This document shows, one piece after another, positions 23,340 to 31,900 of a DNA stretch of 64,000 nt. Position 1 is the stretch's first letter. Each line of letters opens with the position of its first letter. The position numbers and the translations under genes were made by a program. The DNA comes from Streptomyces sp. P9-A4 (GTDB taxonomy: Bacteria; Actinomycetota; Actinomycetes; Streptomycetales; Streptomycetaceae): the NCBI RefSeq assembly GCF_036634195.1, contig NZ_JAZIFY010000001.1, positions 558,001 to 622,000 on the forward strand, written 5' to 3'. The notes beneath the pieces are model-generated. The model was given only the letters and a program-made list of their open reading frames with translations, searched no databases and had not been told where the DNA came from.

Positions 23340-25493
23340 GTGACGTTCACCGCAGCCACGAGGAGACCGGCCCGGCTGGGCCTTGCCGGTCTGGCGATCA
23401 TGGGCGTACTGGTCGGCGCGACAGCGACGCCGGCCAGCAGCCTGGAAGGCGGGCAGCTCCAGGTGACCGCCCTGTCGTCACGGCCCGGCACGGTGTCGGG
23501 CGACGACGCCCTGATACGCGTCGAGGTGCCCGCGTCGACACCGGCCGGCACGGTACGGGTCGAGGTGGGCGGCCGGGATGTGACCTCGGCCTTCCGGCCC
23601 TCCGGCGACAACGCGCTGACAGGCCTGGTCAAGGACCTGTCCCAAGGTGACAACCTCCTCACGGCGAGCGCCCCGGGAGCGGAATCCGGGCAACTGACCC
23701 TGAAGAACCACCCGGTCACCGGCCCGGTCTTCTCCGGACCGCACGAGCAGCCGTTCGTCTGTGACACCGCCGAGTTCAAGACGATCACCGGCGTCACCCT
23801 CGGGCCGCCGCTCGACCAGGACTGCTCGATCAAGACCCGCGTCGACTACATGTACCGCACCACGGCCGGCAAGTTCGTCCCCCTGCCCGACCCGGCCGTA
23901 CGCCCCGCCGACCTCGCGACCGCCACGACGAGTACCGGCGCGAAGGTCCCGTACATCGTCCGCGTCGAGACCGGCACCATCAACCGCGCCATCTACGAGA
24001 CGGCCGTACTGCACGATCCGCAGTCCCCCGACCCCGACCCGCTGCAGCGCGGTCCGGGCTGGAACGGGCGCCTGGTGTACGGCTTCGGCGGGGGCTGTTC
24101 GGGCGGCTGGTACGTCCAGGGCCGCAACACCGTCGGCATCATGAACGACGCGTATCTGAGCAAGGGGTACGGCGTCGCCTCGTCCTCCCTCAACGTCTTC
24201 GGCAACAACTGCAACGACGTCCTGGCCGCCGAGACCATGAGCATGGTCAAGGAACACTTCGTGGAGACGTACGGCGAACCGGCCTTCACCATCGGCAACG
24301 GCTGCTCCGGCGGCTCGTACCAGACCCATCAGATCGCCGACAACTACCCGGGGCTGCTCGACGGCATCCTCTCCGGCTGCAGCTTCCCCGACGTCGGCTT
24401 CGGGACGGTCCAGACGCTCAGCGACGCACAGCTCCTGAACCACTACTTCACTCAGGTCGCGCCCGACGCGTTCACCCAGGAGCAGCAGCGGGCGGTCTCC
24501 GGGTTCGGGAAGTGGGAGAGCATCGGCAGCCTGGCCAGGGCGGCCGGACGGATCGACCCGACGGTGTACTGCCCGGCCCAGCTGCCCGCGGCACAGCGAT
24601 ACGACCCCGCGACCAACCCGGGCGGTGCGCGCTGTGACGTCTACAGCCACACCGTGAACGTGTACGGCAAGGACCCGGAGACCGGGAAGGCGCGCAGGCC
24701 GCTGGACAACACGGGGATCCAGTACGGGCTCCAGGCCCTGAACGACGGAACCATCGGCATGGACCAGTTCATCGACCTGAACCGGCGTATCGGCGGACTC
24801 GACTCCGACGCCAAGCCGGTCGCTGCGCGTACCGCCGCCGATCTCGCGGCGGTGCGGCTCGCCTATCGCACGGGCCGTCTGCTCAACGGCGGTGGCGGGC
24901 TCGCGAACGTGCCGATCATCGACTACCGCGACTACGTGGACGACGCGGCGACCGGTGACATGCACATGCGTTTCCACTCCTTCTCCACCCGGGCACGGCT
25001 GGACAAGGCCAACGGCACCCACGCCAACCAGGTCATGCTGACCCGCTCCAGCGGGCACGGGTTCACGCTCGCCGGGATGGTGTCCGACATGGACCGGTGG
25101 CTGACCGCGATCAAGGGGGACGCGGGGGACGGCGCCCCCATCGACAAGATCGTCCGGAATCGGCCGGCGGGGCTCACGGATGCCTGCTGGACGCGCGGCA
25201 TCGGCGCGCAGAAGATCGAGGAGCCGCAGGTGGAGGGCATCGGCAATACGGCGTGCAACACGCTCTACCCGGTGTGGACCTCGCCTCGGATGGTCGCCGG
25301 GGCCGATGTGGCCAACGACATCGTGAAGTGCCGTAAGCGGCCCGTGACCCCTGAGGACTATCACGTGCCGGTGACTGACGGGCAGTTGAGCGCACTGAAG
25401 GTGATCTTCCCGTACGGCGTCTGCGACTGGTCCGTTCCCGGGGCGGGGCAGCAGGGGCTCGTCGGGACATGGCTCTCCTTCGGCACGGGCTGA
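23340..25493 (+). CDS. Secreted DUF6351-type (tannase-like) protein
   Basis: 717 residues from GTG 23340, chosen because it gives a standard signal peptide (RRPARLGLAGLAIMGVLVGATATPA). A beta-sandwich N-terminal part (VRVEVGGRDVTSAF) is followed by a catalytic-looking part with GRLVYGFGGGCSGGW and the nucleophile-elbow-like GNGCSGGSYQTHQI. Paired cysteines throughout suggest disulfides outside the cell. The overall pattern is that of DUF6351 proteins, related to tannase/feruloyl esterase-type alpha/beta hydrolases. It starts 60 nt after the dehydratase, in the same direction, so co-transcription is likely; it may remove esterified aromatic or acyl groups from a plant sugar polymer. Confidence 0.7.
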   Translation: MTFTAATRRPARLGLAGLAIMGVLVGATATPASSLEGGQLQVTALSSRPGTVSGDDALIRVEVPASTPAGTVRVEVGGRDVTSAFRPSGDNALTGLVKDLSQGDNLLTASAPGAESGQLTLKNHPVTGPVFSGPHEQPFVCDTAEFKTITGVTLGPPLDQDCSIKTRVDYMYRTTAGKFVPLPDPAVRPADLATATTSTGAKVPYIVRVETGTINRAIYETAVLHDPQSPDPDPLQRGPGWNGRLVYGFGGGCSGGWYVQGRNTVGIMNDAYLSKGYGVASSSLNVFGNNCNDVLAAETMSMVKEHFVETYGEPAFTIGNGCSGGSYQTHQIADNYPGLLDGILSGCSFPDVGFGTVQTLSDAQLLNHYFTQVAPDAFTQEQQRAVSGFGKWESIGSLARAAGRIDPTVYCPAQLPAAQRYDPATNPGGARCDVYSHTVNVYGKDPETGKARRPLDNTGIQYGLQALNDGTIGMDQFIDLNRRIGGLDSDAKPVAARTAADLAAVRLAYRTGRLLNGGGGLANVPIIDYRDYVDDAATGDMHMRFHSFSTRARLDKANGTHANQVMLTRSSGHGFTLAGMVSDMDRWLTAIKGDAGDGAPIDKIVRNRPAGLTDACWTRGIGAQKIEEPQVEGIGNTACNTLYPVWTSPRMVAGADVANDIVKCRKRPVTPEDYHVPVTDGQLSALKVIFPYGVCDWSVPGAGQQGLVGTWLSFGTG

Positions 25494-25588
25494 CCTGAAC
25501 CGACAGGGGCAGGCGGTCGGGGACCGCGCACGGGAACGGGTGTCATGCACCTTCGCACCAGTAGATCGCCGACCGGTCCGGCGTCGCT

Positions 25589-25774
25589 GTGCTGTCCGCC
25601 CCTGTCGTCCGGTCCACCCTTCCCGCCGTCGGCGCGGCGATCGGGGACATCACCGAACTCTTCCACCGGAAGCTGATCACCGTCGACTGGGAACCGGGCA
25701 ACACCCCCGCGATGGATTCCCTCACCCACCAGGGAATCCGCCGCGTGGAGGCCGAAGAGGAAGAACACGGCTGA
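25589..25774 (+). CDS. Possible small protein or truncated gene
   Basis: 61 codons from a GTG, preceded in frame by a stop 21 nt upstream. Text such as STLPAVGAAIGDITELFHRKLITVDWEPG is well formed and has high GC3, unlike most noise frames. The C-terminus is very acidic (VEAEEEEHG). No family recognised and no clear RBS. An AT-rich near-palindrome (GTACAATTGAAC, 25826-25837) lies downstream. The rest of 25494-25944 contains no recognisable gene. Confidence 0.3.
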   Translation: MLSAPVVRSTLPAVGAAIGDITELFHRKLITVDWEPGNTPAMDSLTHQGIRRVEAEEEEHG

Positions 25775-25944
25775 GCCGGACTGCCCGGTGGCCCGCTGCT
25801 CTCCTGCCGTGCCCGGCCCACAGTCGTACAATTGAACATGGATCGAGCACGCTCACGTGTGGCGATCCGGAAGGGCGGCCTCGGCGGAGTGAATGCGCTG
25901 GGGCCGTTGTGACGACCGCCGCCACGAGGCCCGCGCACCCGCCA

Positions 25945-26775
25945 TCATGGCGCCGCCCGGTGCTGGTGACCCACCTCGCGCGCGAGGTCCAGTCCGAGGA
26001 CTCGGTCGAGGAAGGCGAACGTCTCGAACTTGGCACCGGCCGGTACGTCGGCGCGCGTCGCCACGTCGGCCAGCGTCTCCAGGACAGCGGGGACGCCGAG
26101 ATCGTCAGCCAGCACGTCACGGGCGTCTCGCAGCACATCGGCGGGGATTGGCCTGGACGGCTCCTGTGCCCAGTCGGCGACCAGCTGCCGCCAGTCCCTC
26201 AGCGCCCGCCGGGCCTCCTCCAGCGCAGTACCGGTGACCGTGACCGGCGTGCGGTAAGGGTGGCCGAGCACCAGCAGCCTCACAGCCAGCGGATCGGTTC
26301 CCTCCAGGGTGACGGCGTCCAGGAGACCCGGGGCCAGGAGGTGGGCACGGTCCGCGACGCCCCCCTCCGTGGATGCCGGGCCGACCTCGCCCACCTCGAT
26401 GCGGACCCCTCCGACCGCGTCCTGTGCGGCGGTCCCGTACGCGCAGACGTGCACGTCGGCAGCGGCGCAGAGGGTTCCGTTCGGACGGTGGACACCGGCG
26501 TCGGCGGGCGGGTGGATGCCAAGAGCGGACATGGCACGACCGAGCGCCTCGGCCTGCTCCTGTGGCAGGTCCGGCCCGGTGAGGAACGTGCGGGACTGCA
26601 GGCCGTGCAGCTCCGCTGTACGCGCCAGTACGTCACCGACCAGGAGCGCCCGCAGATCCATCAGGCCGATCCCGGCGTCTCCGCCCGGCAGATGGACACA
26701 GATGCTCAGCAGATGGCGGCGTACGGAGGGAATCCCCACGAGGTGGCCGGAACGGGTGTCGACGATACGCAGCAT
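25945..26775 (-). CDS. Cysteinyl-tRNA-synthetase-like protein without catalytic motifs
   Basis: 276 residues from ATG 26775. The N-terminus LRIVDTRSGHLVGIP and ICVHLPGGDAGIGLMDLRALLVGDVLAR aligns in layout with the opening of CysRS (YDTxT...YVCGPT...HIGH...DVLRR), and the C-terminal part LAVRLLVLGHPYRTPVTVTGTALEEARRAL plus DVLADDLGVPAVLETL matches the CysRS helical region. The HIGH motif is replaced (GIGL region), no KMSKS motif is seen, and the length is about 60% of a CysRS. The zinc/substrate cysteine position is kept (ICVH). It cannot be a normal aminoacyl-tRNA synthetase. Neighbours give no clue to its role. Confidence 0.55.
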   Translation of the reverse strand: MLRIVDTRSGHLVGIPSVRRHLLSICVHLPGGDAGIGLMDLRALLVGDVLARTAELHGLQSRTFLTGPDLPQEQAEALGRAMSALGIHPPADAGVHRPNGTLCAAADVHVCAYGTAAQDAVGGVRIEVGEVGPASTEGGVADRAHLLAPGLLDAVTLEGTDPLAVRLLVLGHPYRTPVTVTGTALEEARRALRDWRQLVADWAQEPSRPIPADVLRDARDVLADDLGVPAVLETLADVATRADVPAGAKFETFAFLDRVLGLDLAREVGHQHRAAP

Positions 26776-27029
26776 GATGTGGAGGCTAGTCGTGGAAACC
26801 CCCGGCAACGGGGAGGACCTGACATGGGATTTCAGTCAGCACCAAACCGGCACGGGAGTCAGCGCCGCACCACCAAGACATGCCCGATCAGCACAACCCG
26901 GACAGCTCCTCTCCGGGCGCATCGAAGGCCTTCGGCAGGGGCGCGACAGCAGGCCATGGAGGCCGGGCGCACACGGCACACCCGAACTATGGTGTCCCAC
27001 CACATACGCCCCTGACCTGGCCCTTCCTA

Positions 27030-27045
27030 CGGTGTGGCGACACCG
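27030..27045. promoter_or_regulatory. Palindrome upstream of the MFS transporter
   Basis: CGGTGT-GGCG-ACACCG is a perfect 6-bp inverted repeat. A second, imperfect one (TATGGTG / CACCACATA, 26988-27006) lies 25 bp upstream. Both precede the transporter start at 27079, so they may be operators, perhaps for the PucR-type regulator at 28517-30418. The rest of 26809-27078 holds no gene that I can support. Confidence 0.4.
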
Positions 27046-27078
27046 AATCGTCCCCGCACTTGCCTGGAAGTGGTGCAC

Positions 27079-28446
27079 ATGGCCGCCGCAACAACCTCCC
27101 CCACCCCACCCGGTTCCCTCAAGCGGATCGTCGCCGCCAGCCTCATCGGCACCACCATCGAGTGGTACGACTTCTTTCTGTACGGGTCCGCCGCCGCGCT
27201 CGTGTTCAACAAGCTGTTCTTTCCCGACTCCGATCCGCTCGTCGGGACGCTGCTGTCCTTCCTGACGTACGCGGTCGGGTTCGCCGCGCGGCCGCTCGGG
27301 GCGCTGGTGTTCGGGCACTACGGGGACCGGCTCGGGCGGAAGAAGCTGCTGGTCCTGAGTCTGCTGATGATGGGCGGGGCGACGTTCGCCATCGGGTTGC
27401 TGCCGACGCACGCGACCGTCGGGTCCGCCGCTCCCGTGCTGCTGACCGTGCTGCGGCTGGTGCAGGGCTTCGCGCTCGGCGGTGAGTGGGGCGGGGCCGT
27501 ACTGCTGGTGTCCGAGCACGGGGACGCCAAGCGGCGCGGCTTCTGGGCCTCGTGGCCGCAGACCGGGGCGCCCGCCGGGCAGTTGCTCGCGACCGGTGTG
27601 CTCTCCGCGCTGACCGCGCTGCTCTCGGACGCCTCCTTCGTCTCCTGGGGCTGGCGCGTCCCCTTCCTCCTCTCCGGCGTCCTGGTGATCGTCGGCCTCT
27701 GGATCCGGCTCTCCGTCGACGAGTCGCCCGTCTTCAAGGCGGCCCTCGCCGCCGCCGAGCAGCGCACGTCCGATGAGGGCACGGCCGAGAAGATGCCGCT
27801 GGTCGCCGTCCTGAAGCACCACTGGCGCGACGTGCTGATCGCGATGGGTGCCCGTATGGCCGAGAACATCTCGTACTACGTGATCACCGCGTTCATCCTC
27901 GTCTACGCGACCACCCAGGTCGGCCTGTCCAAGCAGACCGCCCTCAACGCCGTCCTGATCGGCTCCGCCGTTCACTTCGCGGTGATCCCGCTCTGGGGCG
28001 CGCTGTCCGACCGGCTCGGCCGCCGCCCCGTCTACCTGATCGGCGCGGTCGGTGTCGGTGCCTGGATGTTCCCGTTCTTCACCCTCATCGACCGGGGCAC
28101 CTTCGGCAGCCTGCTGCTCGCCGTGACGGTCGGTCTCGTCCTGCACGGGGCGATGTACGCGCCGCAGGCCGCGTTCTTCTCCGAGATGTTCGCGACCCGG
28201 ATGCGCTACTCCGGGGCCTCCATCGGAGCCCAGTTCTCCTCCGTGGCCGCCGGCGCGCCCGCGCCGCTCATCGCGACCGCGCTCCTCGCCGACTACGGCA
28301 GCTCCACCCCGATCGCCCTGTACGTGATCGGCGCCGCGCTGCTCACCGTCGTCGCCATCGCCTGTGCCCGCGAGACCCGTGACCGCGACCTCGGGGAGAT
28401 CGAGGACCGGACCCCCTCGGACACCAAGGTGGGCGCCGACGTCTGA
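27079..28446 (+). CDS. MFS transporter, metabolite:H+ symporter type
   Basis: 455 residues, 12 membrane segments. Family hallmarks are IVAASLIGTTIEWYDFFLYG at the N-terminus, the loop GHYGDRLGRKKLLVLSLLMM and the mid-protein ALSDRLGRRPVYLIGA. The ATG at 27079 (GGAAG upstream) is preferred to the GTG at 27034. The MHS group (ShiA, KgtP, ProP) imports small organic acids or compatible solutes with protons. The neighbouring 3-hydroxybutyrate dehydrogenase and PucR regulator suggest a short hydroxy acid as substrate; that is an inference. Confidence 0.88.
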   Translation: MAAATTSPTPPGSLKRIVAASLIGTTIEWYDFFLYGSAAALVFNKLFFPDSDPLVGTLLSFLTYAVGFAARPLGALVFGHYGDRLGRKKLLVLSLLMMGGATFAIGLLPTHATVGSAAPVLLTVLRLVQGFALGGEWGGAVLLVSEHGDAKRRGFWASWPQTGAPAGQLLATGVLSALTALLSDASFVSWGWRVPFLLSGVLVIVGLWIRLSVDESPVFKAALAAAEQRTSDEGTAEKMPLVAVLKHHWRDVLIAMGARMAENISYYVITAFILVYATTQVGLSKQTALNAVLIGSAVHFAVIPLWGALSDRLGRRPVYLIGAVGVGAWMFPFFTLIDRGTFGSLLLAVTVGLVLHGAMYAPQAAFFSEMFATRMRYSGASIGAQFSSVAAGAPAPLIATALLADYGSSTPIALYVIGAALLTVVAIACARETRDRDLGEIEDRTPSDTKVGADV

Positions 28447-28467
28447 GCCCGGCACCCGTGACGTACT

Positions 28468-28509
28468 CGGCCCCGTGCCCCGCTCGCCGACGAGCGGGGC
28501 ACGGGGCCG
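28468..28509. terminator. Bidirectional terminator hairpin
   Basis: A perfect 19-bp stem (28468-28486 with 28491-28509) closed by a 4-nt loop CCGA sits exactly between the convergent stops of the transporter (28446) and the PucR-type regulator (28517). There is no T-run, which is usual for high-GC terminators. Confidence 0.85.
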
Positions 28510-28516
28510 TCCGGGG

Positions 28517-30418
28517 TCAGGTGCCGGTGACCGCGTCCGAGAGGGCGTGCAGACGCAGGGCCAGCTGGATCTCCAGGGCGCGGGCCGGGGACTGCCAGTC
28601 GGGGCCGAGGAGCCGGCCGACCCGCTCCAGGCGCTGGGCCACCGTGTTGACGTGGACGTGGAGTTCGTCCTTGGTACGGGCGGGGCTCATGCCGCTGGCG
28701 AAGTAGGCGTCCAGGGTGCGGACCAGGTCCGTGCCCCGGCGCAGGTCGTAGGCGACGACCTGGCCCACGGTCCGGTCGACGAAGCCGTCGATGTCCCGGC
28801 TGTCCGCCAGGAGGAGTCCGAGGAAGCCCAGGTCCTCCGCCGCGGCGCCCTGGCCCGAGCGGTGCAGGAGCCGCAGCGCGTCCAGGCAGCGGCGGGCCTC
28901 CTCGTACGCCCCCGCCACCTGGTCGGGGCGGTCGAGCGGGGCCCGCACCGGGGCGGAGGCGCCGACGGTGACGGGTTCGCGCAGGGTGCCGCCGAGGCTC
29001 CGCGCGGTCTGGCGGGCCAGGTCGGCGGCCTTCTCCCCCGGGCCGAGCGGCAGCAGCAGGACCGTCCCGCCGTCGCGCGCCGAGGCGAGTCCGTGGCGGG
29101 TGGCGGCCAGGTGGGTGGCCGCCGACCAGAGGCGCTGCCGGTCCGCGCTCTCGCGTCCGCCGGAGTCGGCCGCGTCGGTCTCGGCGGCTCCGCCCGCCCG
29201 GTCGATCCGGGCGGCGAGCACGACGTGCGGGGCGGCGCTGTCGGCCCGGAGCCGGGCCGCGCGCTCGCGGAGGAGGCGGCGGTCCCGGTCGGGTGCGTCG
29301 AGGAGGTCGTCGAGGAGTTCGCCCCGTACCCGCTGTTCGGCCTCGCCTGCGGAACGGCGGGCGAGCAGCAGCAGTGAGGTGACCAGGGCGGCCCGCTCCA
29401 GGGTGCGCTGGTCGACGGGGTCGAGGTCGGGCTGCCCGTGGAGCACCAGGGCGCCCAGGGTCTCGCCGCCGGCGGAGACGGTGGCCACCCAGTCCTCGCC
29501 CTCGCGGACCGCGTGGCCGCCCGCCTGGCGTACCGCTCCCGCGCCCTGCTCGGTGAACTCGACGGTGCCGCCGAGGACTTCGGAGACGGCCTCGGCCACG
29601 TCGTGGACGCCGCCGCCGTGCAGGACCAGTTCGGAGAGCCGGTCGTGGACCTCGGAGGCCCGCTCGATGACCCCGCTGTGCTCGCGGATGATGTCGTTGG
29701 CGCGCTCCAGCTCCGCGAGGGCGGAGCGGGTCTCGGCGAGCAGATTCGCCGTGTCGATGGCGACGGCGGCGTGCGCGGCGAAGGAGCCGAGCAGCGCGAC
29801 CTGCTCGCGCTCGAAGACCCTGGCCCTGCGGTCGGCGGCGAACAGGACGCCGATCACCTGGCTGCCGAGGCTGAGGGGTACGCCGAGGATGGCGACGAGG
29901 CCCTCGTCGCGCACCGCCGCGTCGATGGTGCGGGTGTGCTGGAAGCGCGGGTCCTCGAAGTAGTCGTCGGTGACGTACGGGCGGGCGGTCTGGGCCACGA
30001 GGCCGCCGAGGCCCTCGCCCATGCCCAGGCGGACCTGCTGGAAGCGGGCGGAGACCGAGCCCTCGGTGACCCGCATGTACGTGTCGCCGGCGGCCGGGTC
30101 GTTGAGGCTGAGATAGGCGACCTCGGTGCCGAGGAGCGCGCGGGCGCGCTGGACGATGGCGCGCAGCACGGCGTCGAGGTCACGGAGTCCCGCGAGGTCG
30201 TGGGCGGTGGCGAAGAGCGCGGAGAGCTCCGCCTCGCGCCGTCGCCGCCCCTCCAGCTCGGCCCGGACCCGCAGGGCGAGCTGTTTGGCCTCTTCGAGCC
30301 CGGCCAGCGCCTCGGGGCCCGCGCCGCTCGCACGGGCGAGCAGCACGGGCCTGTCGTAGGCCTCCGTCGCCGCTCCCCGCGCGAGGAGTTCCAGGTAGGA
30401 GACGTGTTCGTGGGACAT
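28517..30418 (-). CDS. PucR/CdaR-type regulator with GAF domain
   Basis: 633 residues from ATG 30418. An N-terminal helical region (VSYLELLARGAATEAYDRPVLLARA) leads to a GAF domain (about 65-220, with LGTEVAYLSLNDPAAGDTYMRVTEG), a coiled-coil linker (ALAELERANDIIREHSGVIERA), a GGDEF-like middle and the C-terminal PucR HTH (TLDAYFASGMSPARTKDELHVHVNTVAQRLERVGRLLG). Such proteins activate catabolic genes when the GAF domain binds a small metabolite. It converges on the MFS transporter and follows the 3-hydroxybutyrate dehydrogenase by about 100 bp in the same direction. Confidence 0.87.
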   Translation of the reverse strand: MSHEHVSYLELLARGAATEAYDRPVLLARASGAGPEALAGLEEAKQLALRVRAELEGRRRREAELSALFATAHDLAGLRDLDAVLRAIVQRARALLGTEVAYLSLNDPAAGDTYMRVTEGSVSARFQQVRLGMGEGLGGLVAQTARPYVTDDYFEDPRFQHTRTIDAAVRDEGLVAILGVPLSLGSQVIGVLFAADRRARVFEREQVALLGSFAAHAAVAIDTANLLAETRSALAELERANDIIREHSGVIERASEVHDRLSELVLHGGGVHDVAEAVSEVLGGTVEFTEQGAGAVRQAGGHAVREGEDWVATVSAGGETLGALVLHGQPDLDPVDQRTLERAALVTSLLLLARRSAGEAEQRVRGELLDDLLDAPDRDRRLLRERAARLRADSAAPHVVLAARIDRAGGAAETDAADSGGRESADRQRLWSAATHLAATRHGLASARDGGTVLLLPLGPGEKAADLARQTARSLGGTLREPVTVGASAPVRAPLDRPDQVAGAYEEARRCLDALRLLHRSGQGAAAEDLGFLGLLLADSRDIDGFVDRTVGQVVAYDLRRGTDLVRTLDAYFASGMSPARTKDELHVHVNTVAQRLERVGRLLGPDWQSPARALEIQLALRLHALSDAVTGT

Positions 30419-30522
30419 GGACACAGGGATACCTGCCGTACGTGTGGTCGCACCACCCCTGTGGACAACCTTCCCGGGGGCCGGCGGCCCGGGCCGGGGC
30501 TCCGGGGGCACAGGGGCGGCGC

Positions 30523-31344
30523 TCAGTGGGCGGTCCAGCCGCCGTCGAGGGCGAGGGAAGTGCCGGTGATGAACGAGGCCTGGGGGGTGCAGAGGTAGAG
30601 GACCGCCTCGGCGACCTCCTCGGGCTCGATGAGGCGCTTGAGCGCCGAGTCCTTGAGCATGACCTCGGTGAGGACGCGTTCCGGGGGGATGCCGTGCGCC
30701 GCCGCCTGGTCGGCGACCTGCCGTTCGACCAGCGGGGTGCGTACGTAGCCGGGGTTGACACAGTTGGAGGTGACCCCGTGCGGGGCGCCTTCGAGGGCGG
30801 CGGTCTTGGAGAGCCCCTCCAGGCCGTGCTTGGCCGACACGTACGCGGATTTGAAGGCGGAGGCCCGCAGCCCGTGGACGGAGGAGAGGTTGACGATCCG
30901 GCCCCAGCCCTGCGCGTACATGTGCGGCAGGGCGCCCCGGATGAGCCGGAAGGGCGCTTCCAGCATCACGGTGAGGACGGTGTGGAAGACCTCCGGCGGG
31001 AACTCCTCGATGGGCCGGACCAGCTGGAGTCCGGCGTTGTTGACGAGGATGTCGGTGCCCGCCGCGGCGGCTTCCGCGGCGTCCAGGTCGGTGAGGTCGA
31101 GCAGGCGGGGTTCGAGGTCGCCCGGGAGCCCGGCGGCCTCCTCGGCCAGGCTCTCCAGGCCCTCGGCCGCCCGGTCGACGGCTCTGACCGTGGCCCCGCA
31201 GGCGGCGAGCCGCAGGGCGCAGGCGCGCCCGATGCCGCCGGCCGCGCCGGTGACGAGCGCGGTGCGGCCGGTGAGGTCGAGGACGACGGCACGGGGCAGG
31301 GGCTCGGTGGAGCCGGATCCGAGGGCGGTGTTGGGGGCGCTCAT
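30523..31344 (-). CDS. 3-hydroxybutyrate dehydrogenase (classical SDR)
   Basis: 273 residues. The NAD site GRTALVTGAAGGIGRACAL, the NNAGLQLVRPIEEF strand, the catalytic SSVHGLRASAFKSAYVSAKHG (Ser, YxxxK) and the C-terminal EEVAEAVLYLCTPQASFITGTSLALDGGWTAH match D-3-hydroxybutyrate dehydrogenases, whose family text includes NLSSVHGL and NAGIQHV. It interconverts 3-hydroxybutyrate and acetoacetate. ATG at 31344 is chosen over an upstream in-frame start that adds a basic, non-conserved extension. It is probably expressed with the PucR-type gene. Confidence 0.85.
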   Translation of the reverse strand: MSAPNTALGSGSTEPLPRAVVLDLTGRTALVTGAAGGIGRACALRLAACGATVRAVDRAAEGLESLAEEAAGLPGDLEPRLLDLTDLDAAEAAAAGTDILVNNAGLQLVRPIEEFPPEVFHTVLTVMLEAPFRLIRGALPHMYAQGWGRIVNLSSVHGLRASAFKSAYVSAKHGLEGLSKTAALEGAPHGVTSNCVNPGYVRTPLVERQVADQAAAHGIPPERVLTEVMLKDSALKRLIEPEEVAEAVLYLCTPQASFITGTSLALDGGWTAH

Positions 31345-31399
31345 GTTCCGCACCCTATGAAGGGGCCTCTCCCTCACCCATGTGTGTCCAGCCCATAGT

Positions 31400-31882
31400 T
31401 CAGTCGGTTGCTGTGGTGCGGAACCATGTGGGTTCGTCGGCGAGTGCCTTCTCGATCCGCAGATACGAGAAACGCTTCATCTCCGGCAGGTCGTCCACGT
31501 CGAACCAGCCGACCTCGGTGGACTCCTCGTCGTTGACCCGCGCCTCGCCGCCCACCGCGCGACAGCGGAAGGAGACGTCCAGGAACTGGCACTGGTCGCC
31601 GTTGGGGTAGACGACGGGCTTGCGCAGGGTCTCGACGAGCACGATCCGCTCGACCTCGCAGCGCACCGCGGTCTCCTCGAACACCTCGCGGACCGCGCAG
31701 TCGGCGGGCTGCTCACCGGGTTCGACGATGCCGCCGATGACCGCCCAGCGGCCGTTGTCGGACCGCCGGCCGAGCAGCACCCGGCCCCGGTCGTCGAAGA
31801 CGACGGCGCTCACCCCGGGCAGGAAGAGAAGCTGCTGGCCGGCCGTCTCGCGCAGGGCGCGGATGAAGTCAGGGGTAGGCAT
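31400..31882 (-). CDS. Nudix hydrolase
   Basis: 160 residues. The Nudix box is GIVEPGEQPADCAVREVFEE, giving Gx5Ex7REUxEE; the next glycine of the canonical motif is alanine here (EETAV). Flanking strands LLFLPGVSAVVFDDRGRVLLGRRSDNGRW and a C-terminal DVDDLPEMKRFSYLRIEKAL are typical of ADP-ribose/NTP-clearing members. It hydrolyses a nucleoside diphosphate linked to some group; the substrate cannot be predicted. It ends about 55 bp before the dehydrogenase start. Confidence 0.88.
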   Translation of the reverse strand: MPTPDFIRALRETAGQQLLFLPGVSAVVFDDRGRVLLGRRSDNGRWAVIGGIVEPGEQPADCAVREVFEETAVRCEVERIVLVETLRKPVVYPNGDQCQFLDVSFRCRAVGGEARVNDEESTEVGWFDVDDLPEMKRFSYLRIEKALADEPTWFRTTATD

Positions 31883-31900
31883 GGACCCGACCCTAGATCA

